64,000 nt of DNA from Bacteroidota bacterium (GTDB lineage: Bacteria; Bacteroidota; Bacteroidia; Chitinophagales; Chitinophagaceae): positions 62,001 through 126,000 of the forward strand of contig JAFAFR010000023.1 of the NCBI GenBank assembly GCA_023423405.1, given 5' to 3'. A program made the position numbers and the translations under genes. Each line of letters begins with the position of its first letter. Within the stretch, counting starts at the first letter, position 1. The notes beneath the pieces are model-generated. The model did no database searches and was not told where the DNA came from. It worked only from the letters and a program-made list of their open reading frames with translations. Positions 36,408 through 45,147 of this stretch are shown here, piece by piece.

Positions 36408-37844
36408 ATGAAAAAATGCTTAATCATGCTGCTTGCGGTTTCCTGTAGCATGCTGGCTTACTCCCAGGACTCCACGCTTTCCCAAACGCTGCCTCCGCTT
36501 AAGATCACCAAGGACCACTATACCATATCCGGCGGTTTGCTGGGTGCTTTTAATTATGGTACGCTGCGGCTGGAAGATGGTCCTGCCAATACTGAGTTCA
36601 AACGCAAGCCAGGATGGTCGGGCGGCCTCTGGGTGAATTTCCCGCTCGGGAAAGTTATTTCCCTGGAACCACAGGTTACCTATACCCAACTCGGGTACCA
36701 GACAACCGATGCGCTGGCTGCTTCTTATATGAATGCCAAAGTGAATTACATCTCCGTTCCTTTGCTGGTGAAGTTCCATCTCGGCCGCAAGGTTGCACTG
36801 ATGGCTGGTCCGCAGTTCGACTTCATGACCAAGGTAGATGATGAGAACAACCAGTACACAAAAGACAATCTTAAAAACAACCAGGTATCTATAACCGGTG
36901 GTGTTGAAGTGCTTCCCCACAACCGGGTAACGTTGTATGCCCGCTACCTGCATGGCCTGGCCAATATGAACAAACTCGATGTGGTTCCCAACGGCAACAT
37001 GTACCAGCAATACGTACAGGCCGGTGTGAAACTGCGTCTTTTTGGTAAACACATTCCTGCCGACTCCGATGGCGACGGTGTGATCGATCCGAAAGACAGT
37101 TGCGTTTCCGTTCCCGGTTTCGCTCGTTACAATGGTTGTCCCATTCCTGATACCGATGGTGATGGCATCAACGATGAACTGGATAAATGTCCCACTGTTG
37201 CCGGTGTGGAAAGATACCAGGGCTGCCCCATTCCCGATCGTGATAAGGATGGTGTGAACGATGAAGAAGACCAGTGTCCTGATCAGCCGGGTCTGGCTAA
37301 ATACAAAGGTTGCCCGATCCCCGACACCGATAAGGACGGCATTAACGACGAAGAAGACAAGTGTCCGAATGAACCCGGAACTGCCAAATACAACGGATGT
37401 CCGGTTCCCGACCGCGATGGTGATGGTGTGAACGATGAAGACGACCGTTGCCCGGATCTCGCAGGTCCTGCCGACAATGGCGGTTGTCCGAAACTGGAAG
37501 CTTCCAAATTCAACGCCAGCAATGTACAGTTCGTGACCGGCAGCTCTACCCTGACTGCTGCTGCGAAAAAAGAACTCGACAAAGCAGCGCGCATTCTTAC
37601 AGACCAATACCCGCAACTGAAACTGGAAATCGCCGGCCATACCGACAATACCGGTAAGCCCGATATGAACATGAAGCTGAGCCAGAAACGTGCGGATGCG
37701 GTGAAAGCCTATCTCGTTAAGAAGAAAATTGATGAGAGCAGGATGACATCTGTTGGTTTCGGCCAGGATCAGCCGATCGCCGACAATGCCACCAAAGAAG
37801 GCAAGGCGAAGAACCGCCGTGTTGAATTCAAGGTTTCTCAGTAA
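36408..37844 (+). CDS. OmpA-family outer-membrane protein with thrombospondin type 3 repeats
   Basis: A 478-residue protein with a signal peptide ending near LAYSQ, an eight-strand-type beta-barrel over about 30-215 (porin-like start SGGLLGAFNYGTLRL), and five calcium-binding TSP3-type repeats about 220-360 (each with DSDGDGVIDPKD or a variant and a closing CP pair). A C-terminal OmpA domain spans about 365-478 (FVTGSSTLTAAAKKELDKAA, LEIAGHTDNTG, RADAVKAYL, GFGQDQPIADNATKEGKAKN). It anchors the outer membrane to peptidoglycan. It is probably abundant, with its own promoter and a terminator directly after the stop. Confidence 0.93.
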   Translation: MKKCLIMLLAVSCSMLAYSQDSTLSQTLPPLKITKDHYTISGGLLGAFNYGTLRLEDGPANTEFKRKPGWSGGLWVNFPLGKVISLEPQVTYTQLGYQTTDALAASYMNAKVNYISVPLLVKFHLGRKVALMAGPQFDFMTKVDDENNQYTKDNLKNNQVSITGGVEVLPHNRVTLYARYLHGLANMNKLDVVPNGNMYQQYVQAGVKLRLFGKHIPADSDGDGVIDPKDSCVSVPGFARYNGCPIPDTDGDGINDELDKCPTVAGVERYQGCPIPDRDKDGVNDEEDQCPDQPGLAKYKGCPIPDTDKDGINDEEDKCPNEPGTAKYNGCPVPDRDGDGVNDEDDRCPDLAGPADNGGCPKLEASKFNASNVQFVTGSSTLTAAAKKELDKAARILTDQYPQLKLEIAGHTDNTGKPDMNMKLSQKRADAVKAYLVKKKIDESRMTSVGFGQDQPIADNATKEGKAKNRRVEFKVSQ

Positions 37845-37867
37845 ATATTCTTTCCATAGATTTCTCC

Positions 37868-37898
37868 AGGAAGCAGGCATTGCCTGCTTCCTTTTTTT
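37868..37898 (+). terminator. Intrinsic terminator after OmpA
   Basis: AGGAAGCAGGC (37868-37878) and GCCTGCTTCCT (37882-37892) form an 11-bp stem with a 3-base loop, followed by a T run to 37898. It is 23 bases after the OmpA stop. The next gene's ATG lies only 14 bases beyond, so that gene must start from a promoter within or upstream, or from read-through. Confidence 0.9.
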
Positions 37899-37911
37899 GA
37901 TATATTTAGTA

Positions 37912-40284
37912 ATGAAAAGAACCCTGGTAACACTGGCCTTCTGTTGCCAGTATGCCCTGCTGCCCGCACAGCCGGTATCAGTAACGGCCTCCCTTCCACG
38001 CAGTTCTCCCGAAGCCGAAAATGTTTCCTCCGCCGACCTGCTCCGTTTCCTCGAAGCCATGGAAAACAGTGCGCATGAATTTCACAGCGTAATGGTATTG
38101 CGCCATGGCAAAGTGATCCTGGAAGGATGGTGGAAGCCCTATGCGCCTAACCTGGTACATACCATGTATTCCGTCAGCAAAAGTTTTACCGCTACTGCCA
38201 TTGGCTTTGCCGTATCCGAAGGAAAAATTTCGGTGGAGGATAAGGTGACCAGTTTCTTCCCGGAAGAGTTGCCAAATACCCTTTCGGAAAACCTGAAGGC
38301 CCTGCGCATCCGCGACCTGCTCAGCATGAGCGTGGGCCAGGCCACCGAGCCCACGAATATGGTAGGATCCTATAACTGGGTACGGAATTTTTTTACATGG
38401 CCCATTGCCTATGAACCGGGCAGCCGGTTTTTATACAACTCAGCCGCTACGTATATGCTATCAGCTATCATCCAGAAAATTAGCGGGCAGCAACTGCTCA
38501 CCTACCTGCAGTCGCGGCTCTTCGATCCGCTGGGCATTAAGGGCATCGACTGGGAAACCGATCCTTCCGGCATCAATACCGGCGGCTGGGGCCTTCGTCT
38601 CAAAACGGAGGACATGGCCAAGTTTGGGCAGCTTTTCCTGCAGCGTGGCCAGTGGCAGGGAAAACAGGTGCTGCCGGCCGCCTGGGTCGACAGCGCCAGC
38701 TCGCGCAAGATCTGGCAGGACCCCAACGCGCCGGCATCGAAAAAAGACTCGAGCGACTGGCTGCAGGGCTATTGTTACCAGATGTGGCGCGGCCGGCACA
38801 ATACTTTCCGCGGCGATGGCGCCTTTGGCCAGTACATCATCGTAGTGCCCGAAGCTGATGCGGTGGTGATCATCACCTCCGAAACAACCGATATGCAGGG
38901 CGAGCAGAACATCATCTGGAACTACCTGCTGCCAGCTTTCCGCAACAGCCCCGTAAAAGCGGATAAGCGTGCCCGTAAGCAACTGCAGGCAAAACTGACA
39001 ACGCTTGAAATAAACCCGCGGAAACGGGGATGGACAGCCGAAAACCAGGCGCCTTCAACCGAAGCGCAACGCAGCCTGGAGAAAACCCTGCAGGGCCGGT
39101 CCTTTGGCGTGGTGAGCATGCGGCGGGGGCTCGACAGCCTTTCTTTCCGTTTCACCGAAACAGCCTGCGACCTGGCTTTTCATACCGACAGTTCCGTGCA
39201 CGCAATTGCTTTTGGAAGAGGACAGTGGAAAAAAGGCAGCACCACCCGCAGAGGCCCCAACCTGGTGACAAGGGCGCGTAACGGTCAGGCCGCACTCGGT
39301 GTGCAGCAGGTAGCCGGCTATTTTTCATGGAAAGATCCGCAGACCCTGGAACTGCAATTGCTCTATACGCAGTCGCCCCACACAGAGATCATGCGCTGTC
39401 ATTTTCTGAACGACAGCCTCTGGATAGAAGCCTTCCCCAGCTTCTTACCCAAACAGACCGATACCATAAGGACGGTAGCCGTAGCGCCGCGACCCAACGG
39501 GCCGAAGCTGATCATTCGCGGCGACGACATGGGATATGCACACAGCGGCAACCAGGCCCTGATCGAATCCTATACCAAAGGAATCGAAACTTCCATTGAA
39601 GTGATAACGCCTTCGCCCTGGTTCCCCGAAGCAGCGGCCCTGCTGCGCGATCATCCGCAGGTGCAGGTGGGACTGCATTTTGCGATCACCAGCGAGTGGG
39701 ACAATATCAAGTGGCGGCCCCTGAGCGCGGCGCCCAGTCTGCGCAATGCCGATGGTTATTTTTATTCCATGCTCTGGCCCAACCGCTATTATCCCGGCCA
39801 GTCGGTGAAGGAGAACAACTGGAAACTGGCCGATGTGGAAGCAGAGCTTCGTGCACAGATCGCGCTGGCGAAAAAATACATCCCGCGGCTGCACCATATT
39901 TCAGGACATATGGGTGTGCAGTCGCTGAGCCAGGAAGTAAAAGACATGGTCCGTCGCGTGGCAGCCGAAAACAATCTGGTGGCCGTGGATATTCCTGCAG
40001 CCTCCGGCGCCACCCTGCGTTATTTCCCGGCCGACCTGGGCGGGAAGATGGGCGAGGAAAAAATACAGGCTTTCATCCGCGGCCTCGATCAACTGGAAGA
40101 CGGTCAGACCTATCTTTTCCTGGAGCACCCGGGACTGGAATCGGCAGAGTTGCGGGCCATTTATCATACCGGTTATGAGAATGTGGCCGAAGACCGGCAG
40201 GGTGTTACCAACCTGTTCACCGATCCGCGCGTGAAAGCAGCGATCGTCCGGAAAGGTATACGACTTACGGGTTACAGGAATTGA
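37912..40284 (+). CDS. Fusion of beta-lactamase-like serine hydrolase and ChbG/YdjC-type deacetylase
   Basis: A 790-residue secreted protein with signal MKRTLVTLAFCCQYALLPAQ. Residues about 30-340 are a class C beta-lactamase/esterase fold with Ser87-Val-Ser-Lys90 (MYSVSKSF), Tyr175-Asn-Ser and a later GDGAFGQYIIVV. About 340-525 resembles the lipocalin-like tail of such hydrolases. About 530-790 is a ChbG/YdjC metal-dependent deacetylase: LIIRGDDMGYAHSGN (Asp538, Asp539), VQVGLHF (His589) and HHISGHMGVQ (His666). Serine hydrolases trim peptides, esters or amides; ChbG enzymes remove acetyl groups from chito-oligosaccharides. The fusion suggests attack on a modified amino-sugar polymer (inference). 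ATG 37912 begins the signal peptide. The gene is followed 35 bases later by SRPBCC. Confidence 0.85.
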   Translation: MKRTLVTLAFCCQYALLPAQPVSVTASLPRSSPEAENVSSADLLRFLEAMENSAHEFHSVMVLRHGKVILEGWWKPYAPNLVHTMYSVSKSFTATAIGFAVSEGKISVEDKVTSFFPEELPNTLSENLKALRIRDLLSMSVGQATEPTNMVGSYNWVRNFFTWPIAYEPGSRFLYNSAATYMLSAIIQKISGQQLLTYLQSRLFDPLGIKGIDWETDPSGINTGGWGLRLKTEDMAKFGQLFLQRGQWQGKQVLPAAWVDSASSRKIWQDPNAPASKKDSSDWLQGYCYQMWRGRHNTFRGDGAFGQYIIVVPEADAVVIITSETTDMQGEQNIIWNYLLPAFRNSPVKADKRARKQLQAKLTTLEINPRKRGWTAENQAPSTEAQRSLEKTLQGRSFGVVSMRRGLDSLSFRFTETACDLAFHTDSSVHAIAFGRGQWKKGSTTRRGPNLVTRARNGQAALGVQQVAGYFSWKDPQTLELQLLYTQSPHTEIMRCHFLNDSLWIEAFPSFLPKQTDTIRTVAVAPRPNGPKLIIRGDDMGYAHSGNQALIESYTKGIETSIEVITPSPWFPEAAALLRDHPQVQVGLHFAITSEWDNIKWRPLSAAPSLRNADGYFYSMLWPNRYYPGQSVKENNWKLADVEAELRAQIALAKKYIPRLHHISGHMGVQSLSQEVKDMVRRVAAENNLVAVDIPAASGATLRYFPADLGGKMGEEKIQAFIRGLDQLEDGQTYLFLEHPGLESAELRAIYHTGYENVAEDRQGVTNLFTDPRVKAAIVRKGIRLTGYRN

Positions 40285-40319
40285 AAGGGATTCAGGAACT
40301 TTATAGCAAAAAGTGAATT

Positions 40320-40757
40320 ATGAAAAAAGAAGCGGATACTTCGGTTGAGCTGGAACAATTGCTGGATGCGCCGGTAGAGAAAGTATGGGCTGCGCTGACG
40401 GAAAAGGAAAGGATGAAAGAATGGTATTTTGACCTCAGCGATTTCCGGGCAGAACCGGGTTTCCGGTTCAGCTTTCCCGGGCAGGGCCGAAAGGGCGAAC
40501 AATACCTGCACCAGTGCACTGTACTGGAAGTGGAGCCGCAGCGAAAACTGGAATACAGTTGGACCTACCAGGACCAGCCGGGATATACCGTGCTGCGTTT
40601 TACGCTGGAGCCAAAAGGAGGGCAAACCCTGCTGAAACTGAGCCACCGCGGACTGGAAACCTTTCCCGATCATCCTGATTTTGCCGTATCGAGTTTCCGG
40701 GAAGGCTGGACCATGCTGATCACGCAGTTGCTGCCGCAATACCTGGAGAAGAATTAA
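40320..40757 (+). CDS. SRPBCC / AHSA1-like domain protein
   Basis: A 145-residue soluble protein of the START/AHSA1 helix-grip fold. It opens with VELEQLLDAPVEKVWAALTE, typical of Aha1-like C-terminal domains, continues with a beta-sheet containing EPGFRFSFPGQGRKGE and LEYSWTYQDQPGYTVLRFT, and ends with a C-terminal helix (FREGWTMLITQLLPQYLEK). It has no signal peptide. These proteins bind hydrophobic ligands or assist folding; the ligand is not apparent. It is the second gene of a likely transcript after the serine hydrolase/deacetylase fusion and lies 10 bases before DUF502. Confidence 0.85.
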   Translation: MKKEADTSVELEQLLDAPVEKVWAALTEKERMKEWYFDLSDFRAEPGFRFSFPGQGRKGEQYLHQCTVLEVEPQRKLEYSWTYQDQPGYTVLRFTLEPKGGQTLLKLSHRGLETFPDHPDFAVSSFREGWTMLITQLLPQYLEKN

Positions 40758-40767
40758 AACAAAGCAT

Positions 40768-41349
40768 ATGAAAGCAATCATCCGGTTTATCAAGGACACC
40801 CTTGTAGGGGGCATTCTTTTGATGGTTCCGCTGGTGTTTTTCCTGGTTGTTGCCAAAAAGGCGCTCTCCCTGCTTGGCAAAATGTTACAACCGGTAGCGC
40901 ACAACATGGAAGGCAGAGAGATTGGCGGCGTGGCGCTTGAGCTGCTGGTAACCATCTTCCTGCTGCTCCTGCTTTGTTTTTTGGCAGGGCTTTTTATGAA
41001 GACAGCAACGGCCAGGCGGCTGAAACAATTCCTGGAGAACAATGTGCTGATCTATGTTCCCGGTTATTCTTTTGTGCAGGCTTTGTCGGCCGACAAGCTC
41101 GACGGCAGCAATACGGCCAACTGGCGGCCGGCTGTATTTGAGGCGGATGATAACCTGTCGATCTGTTTCATCACCGATGAAACGCCCACCCACTATTCTC
41201 TCTTTGTTCCCGGGGCGCCAACGCCGTCTTCCGGTTCTGTGGTAGTGCGGCGGCGGGAGGAAGTGCGGGAGCTGGATATCAGTTTCTCGGACGTAACGAT
41301 GATCATGAAACAATTTGGAAAAGGAGCGGCTGCTGTTATATCTGGGTAA
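40768..41349 (+). CDS. DUF502-family membrane protein
   Basis: A 193-residue protein with two membrane helices (about 10-30 and 53-75) and a soluble region holding the conserved PGYSFVQALSADK, ICFITDETPTHYSLFVPGAP and PSSGSVVVRRREEV. This matches DUF502, a bacterial inner-membrane family whose function is unestablished. Its position next to an SRPBCC gene and upstream of OmpA-type lipoproteins suggests an envelope role, but no more can be said. The stop is 141 bases before the OmpA lipoprotein gene. Confidence 0.85.
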   Translation: MKAIIRFIKDTLVGGILLMVPLVFFLVVAKKALSLLGKMLQPVAHNMEGREIGGVALELLVTIFLLLLLCFLAGLFMKTATARRLKQFLENNVLIYVPGYSFVQALSADKLDGSNTANWRPAVFEADDNLSICFITDETPTHYSLFVPGAPTPSSGSVVVRRREEVRELDISFSDVTMIMKQFGKGAAAVISG

Positions 41350-41490
41350 AGCCGTATTTTTGATATCCAACTCTCTCTACGCACCCACCCCGTACCGGAT
41401 GAAACCCTGGTTAATTTTCTGATTAATAGGAAGCGTGCTATGCAGCACCGTGGGTAAGTCTTTTCTCTTAACTTATATAAAACCAACGTC

Positions 41491-42246
41491 ATGAAAATGC
41501 ATGCCGGAATGCTGGCGCTGTCCGTATCCCTGATCCTCGCCTCCTGTGGCACCGGGAAAAAGCTGGAACAGGCGCAGGCACAAATAGCATCTCTTGAAAC
41601 CAATGTCAGTACCCTGAATCAAAAGATCAGCACCTATGAAACTGAGATTGCCCAGTTGAAAGAAGAAAACCTGGCCTACAGCAAGGAAATGCAGAACTGC
41701 CGCGAGGTGAGGGAAGCCATTCAGAAAAATCTCCAGGCCATCAACAATGCTATGGCCGCGAATGCCACCACGCTGAAAGAAGTGTACAGGAAAGCTGCCG
41801 CCAATCTCGAAATGCTGGAAGAAGCAGGCGCGACAGTGGTGTACGATGAAGGACTTGTTCGCATATCCCTTACCGATAAATTGCTGTTCAAAAGCGGAAG
41901 CGTTGCAGTCAGCAAGGAAGGTACGGACGCCCTGGCCGTGGTTGGTCAGTTGCTGAACGACTACCCCAAACTCAAAACCTATGTGGTGGGAAATACCGAT
42001 GACGCGGCCGTTAAATCCGGGTTCAAGGACAACTGGTCGCTGAGCACAGAAAGGGCAAATGCCATTCTTCGCGTTCTGCGCGACAAATACCAGGTGGATC
42101 CCAGCAGGATGGTGGCAGCCGGCATGGGTAAATACAATCCAATAGCAGACAATTCCACGGCCGAAGGAAAAGCCATGAACCGCCGTATTGAAATCATTGT
42201 GAACCCTGATCTTTCCCATCTCTGGGAAGTGAAGGGCGCGCAATAA
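41491..42246 (+). CDS. OmpA-family lipoprotein with coiled coil
   Basis: A 251-residue lipoprotein (lipobox ILASC-GTGKKL). Residues about 25-85 form a coiled coil (EQAQAQIASLETNVSTLNQK), as in Lpp/YiaD-type proteins, and about 120-240 the OmpA peptidoglycan-binding domain (LLFKSGSVAVSKEGTDALAV, VVGNTDDAAVKSG, STERANAILRVLRD, GKYNPIADNSTAEGKAMNRR). The conserved Asp/Arg pair that holds diaminopimelate is represented by the Asp of NTDDA and by NRRIEI. It tethers the outer membrane to the wall. It begins a cluster with DUF6515 (26 bases on) and a beta-barrel protein. Confidence 0.9.
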   Translation: MKMHAGMLALSVSLILASCGTGKKLEQAQAQIASLETNVSTLNQKISTYETEIAQLKEENLAYSKEMQNCREVREAIQKNLQAINNAMAANATTLKEVYRKAAANLEMLEEAGATVVYDEGLVRISLTDKLLFKSGSVAVSKEGTDALAVVGQLLNDYPKLKTYVVGNTDDAAVKSGFKDNWSLSTERANAILRVLRDKYQVDPSRMVAAGMGKYNPIADNSTAEGKAMNRRIEIIVNPDLSHLWEVKGAQ

Positions 42247-42272
42247 ATCATATCAACCGAAAACAAATCGTC

Positions 42273-43238
42273 ATGAAATCCGTAAGAAATCTGATCCGGA
42301 TATTTATTTGGGCTGTTTTTGCATGGGGACTGTTGCTGCCTGAAGCCGGCTGGTCGCAGCAGCGCCGGCCTGGCGGTGGCGGCGGTGGCGTGCGCAGACC
42401 TGCACCCAGCCGTCCTGCCAATACCACGCGTCCCGCAACCCGCCCCGCTACTACCCGCCCTGCTACTACGCGTCCCTCCACCGGCACGCGTCCCACTACA
42501 ACGAGGCCTTCAACCAGTACGGGCAGTCGCGATGTGAACCGCGACAGGACCAACAACGTTAACAAGGGTGGCGACCGTACCAAAAACAGCGGCAACAAGA
42601 TCGGTAACAAGAATACCAATATCAGCGGCAACAACGTGAACATCAATATCGATAACAGCAAGCATTTTAATTCCTACAACCAGCGCAATACCGTAGTGCG
42701 CCGCAACAACCTGTCGTATTACCCACGGCCGCCTTATTACTGGGGAGGGCACCGTTACTATTGTTTCCATCCCTATACGTATTTCCCGTACCGGCCTTTC
42801 GTATGGGGCCCGGTATGGCACCCCTGGGGCTTTTTTATAGCAACACTGGCTACCACAGCCATCATTGTGTCGGTAGCTGAAGCCCAGTACCATTATGACC
42901 AGGGTGTGTGGTATGCGGCCAGCAATGGCGGTTATACTGTGGTGTCGGCGCCTGTAGGAGGAACTGTTACCACCATTCCTTCGGGTCATGAAACGGTGGT
43001 GGTGAACAATACCACCAATTACTATTATGGCGGCGCCTATTATGAAAAAGACGGGCAGCAATACAAAGTAGTGCCGCCACCCGCCGGCGCCGTTGTGGAA
43101 CATTTACCCGAAGGCGGCGAGGAAGTGAAAGTGGGAGATCAAACCTATGTGAAGGTTGGCGAAACCTATTACGCTCCTGTTAAAATCGACAACAAAGACA
43201 AATACGAAGTGGTACAGGTAGAAGATGGAAAAGAATAA
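42273..43238 (+). CDS. DUF6515-family secreted protein with repetitive Arg/Pro/Thr tract
   Basis: A 321-residue protein with signal peptide ending near GWSQQ. A low-complexity tract of Gly then Arg/Pro/Ala/Thr (about 32-90, with units like RPATTRP) is followed by an Asn-rich section. Tyr/Pro-rich hydrophobic segments come next (YYPRPPYYWGGHRYYCFHPY), with FVWGPVWHPWGFFIATL near a hydrophobic helix and a C-terminal DUF6515 domain (about 205-320, YDQGVWYAASNGGYTVVSAP, VKVGDQTYVKVGETYYAPV). It is probably envelope-associated. Its function is unknown. It lies in the OmpA/DUF6515/barrel operon. Confidence 0.75.
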   Translation: MKSVRNLIRIFIWAVFAWGLLLPEAGWSQQRRPGGGGGGVRRPAPSRPANTTRPATRPATTRPATTRPSTGTRPTTTRPSTSTGSRDVNRDRTNNVNKGGDRTKNSGNKIGNKNTNISGNNVNINIDNSKHFNSYNQRNTVVRRNNLSYYPRPPYYWGGHRYYCFHPYTYFPYRPFVWGPVWHPWGFFIATLATTAIIVSVAEAQYHYDQGVWYAASNGGYTVVSAPVGGTVTTIPSGHETVVVNNTTNYYYGGAYYEKDGQQYKVVPPPAGAVVEHLPEGGEEVKVGDQTYVKVGETYYAPVKIDNKDKYEVVQVEDGKE

Positions 43239-43255
43239 ACCATTAAACAATCTAT

Positions 43256-43933
43256 ATGAACAAGAGAATGAATCGTTGTATCGCCAGCCTGCTGCTGGTT
43301 TCGGCAGGCATGCTGGTTTTCGCTAACAATGCTTTTTCACAAAGGGGAAGTTTACGCCTGAACGGTTTTGCCAGCTATGCATTTGACGACCGGGTAGACG
43401 GTTATGCGTCCAGTACTTCTTATTTCGAGGGCAAGATCAAGGGCGGGTTTCATTGGGGAATTGGCCTTGAGTACATGGCTCGTCCCAACCTGGGAGTGGA
43501 CCTCACTTATTATCGCCAGGATACCGATGCGCCGATGGACTACTACAATCCCCTGCATAAAACGCGCGATTTTGACCTGGCAGCAAATTATATCCTGCTC
43601 GGCTCTACCTCTTACTGGCGCGTGAACGAAATAGTGGAACCCTACCTGGGCGCCCAGGCGGGACTGGGCATCCTCAGTGTTTCGAACAAGGAGAACGGCA
43701 ACGATGAAAGTGCTACCAAGTTTGCCTGGGGCGTAAAGGGTGGAAGCAATTTTTGGGTGACCGATAAAATGGCGCTCAAACTAAACCTGGGACTGATATC
43801 GGTGGCACAGGCAGTAGGTGGCGGCCTGTATTTTGGAACCGGCGGAGTTGGAACCGGGATCAGCACCTATTCTTCCATGCTGCAGTTCACGATTGGTTCA
43901 GGACTTGCTTTCAGGCTCGGCGCGCACAAATAA
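43256..43933 (+). CDS. Outer-membrane beta-barrel protein
   Basis: A 225-residue protein with a signal peptide ending near FSQRG. The mature chain consists of alternating amphipathic strands (SLRLNGFASYAFDDRVDGYA, GFHWGIGLEYMARPNLGVDL, LLGSTSYWRVNEIVEPYLG, AFRLGAHK at the end) typical of a small outer-membrane barrel of the porin-like group. There is no plug or catalytic motif. It follows DUF6515 by 17 bases in the same operon and ends at a strong hairpin, so it is most likely a structural envelope protein. Confidence 0.8.
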   Translation: MNKRMNRCIASLLLVSAGMLVFANNAFSQRGSLRLNGFASYAFDDRVDGYASSTSYFEGKIKGGFHWGIGLEYMARPNLGVDLTYYRQDTDAPMDYYNPLHKTRDFDLAANYILLGSTSYWRVNEIVEPYLGAQAGLGILSVSNKENGNDESATKFAWGVKGGSNFWVTDKMALKLNLGLISVAQAVGGGLYFGTGGVGTGISTYSSMLQFTIGSGLAFRLGAHK

Positions 43934-43952
43934 CAGCCATGCCTAACCGACT

Positions 43953-43995
43953 CCCGGCGAACCTGGATTCCTTATGCAGGTTCGCCGGGATTTTC
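43953..43995. terminator. Convergent terminator with 13-bp GC-rich stem
   Basis: CCCGGCGAACCTG (43953-43965) and CAGGTTCGCCGGG (43977-43989) form a perfect 13-bp stem with an 11-base loop and a short T-rich tail. The right arm also encodes the last codons of the convergent AI-2E transporter gene. It likely stops the barrel gene transcript. Confidence 0.7.
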
Positions 43996-45090
43996 GGTGT
44001 CTTCGGACGGCATCATTTGCTTGAGGGTGAAATGATCGTCCATTCTTGTTCCCAGCAATTTGCCCCAGGGTTTCAGTTCATCCACCCGGTCGAAGATGAT
44101 CTTACAGATGGCCACAAAGGGAATGGACAGGAACATGCCGGGCAATCCCCAGAGCGCGCCGCCCAGCAATACGATCACGATGGATACAAATGCGTTCACT
44201 TCCACTTTGGAAGAAACCACCTGTGGTACGATAACGTTGTTGTCGATGAACTGGATCAGCATATAGGCGCCGACCACCAGGAGCGGTGTGGTGAATCCGC
44301 CGTTGCCGGTAACCAGCGCCATCAGTACGGGTAAGGCAATGGCAACCAGTCCGCCGATATAAGGGATCAGGTTGAGTATGGCTCCGATAACGCCCAGGAG
44401 GATGGCATATTTCACGCCCAGGATGAGCAGGGCGATGGAATTCAGCACGGCGACGATCACCGTTTCGATCAATAGCCCGAGTACATAAGTTTGCACGGCC
44501 GACTTGGTTTCATTCAACACCTCCGTCACTTTTCCTTCATGCCTGTTGTCAAACACTTCATAGAAAAAATTCAATAAAAGCGGCTTGTAATAGAGGATCA
44601 GGAAAGTGTAGATGGGAAGCAGCACCACAATGCCAATTACACCCATCACGGTGCTGAGGGTTTGCCCGATATAGGCCTGCCCGCTCACCAGGGCGTCGTT
44701 AAACATGTTTATCTGTTTTTTCACCGACACATTAAAAGTGGCGCTGATCCAGTCGGTGGCCTCGTGCAGCAGTTCGTCGCCACGCTGCCTGAGCTGGGGC
44801 GCCAGCTCCGACAGGCTGGCAAGTTGTGCAGAAATAAAGGCCACGATGCCGGCCACCAATACAACGGCGATCAGAATGGCGATGCTGATGGCCAGTACCC
44901 GCGGTACTTTGCGTAATACCATTTTATTTACCAGCGGATTCACCTGGATCGCGATCAGCGCGGCAAAGGCAATGGGTACCAGGATGTCTTTGAGCAGCAT
45001 CAGCATATCAAAGAGAAGGAACAGTCCCAGCAGGATGATGGTAGCCTTCAGGTAAAATGGAATTTTTTGATAGGGAAATTGCCGGTGCAT
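43972..45090 (-). CDS. AI-2E family transporter (YdiK/PerM-like)
   Basis: A 372-residue membrane protein of the autoinducer-2 exporter-like family. It has an N-terminal pair of helices (FYLKATIILLGLFLLFDML), a soluble coiled segment about 65-140 (ASLSELAPQLRQRGDELLHE), and a C-terminal bundle with NLIPYIGGLVAIALPVLMAL and ALWGLPGMFLSIPFVAICK, the usual family marks. Some members export quorum-type signals or act as sodium/proton antiporters; substrate prediction is not reliable. The C-terminus is hydrophilic (SEDTENPGEP). The gene is convergent with the beta-barrel gene and divergent from the carboxylesterase, whose starts are 57 bases apart. Confidence 0.9.
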   Translation of the reverse strand: MHRQFPYQKIPFYLKATIILLGLFLLFDMLMLLKDILVPIAFAALIAIQVNPLVNKMVLRKVPRVLAISIAILIAVVLVAGIVAFISAQLASLSELAPQLRQRGDELLHEATDWISATFNVSVKKQINMFNDALVSGQAYIGQTLSTVMGVIGIVVLLPIYTFLILYYKPLLLNFFYEVFDNRHEGKVTEVLNETKSAVQTYVLGLLIETVIVAVLNSIALLILGVKYAILLGVIGAILNLIPYIGGLVAIALPVLMALVTGNGGFTTPLLVVGAYMLIQFIDNNVIVPQVVSSKVEVNAFVSIVIVLLGGALWGLPGMFLSIPFVAICKIIFDRVDELKPWGKLLGTRMDDHFTLKQMMPSEDTENPGEPA

Positions 45091-45147
45091 AGGCGGTCGT
45101 TTTCAGGTAAGACGAATGTACTGATCATTTATTTATATTTTAGAAGC

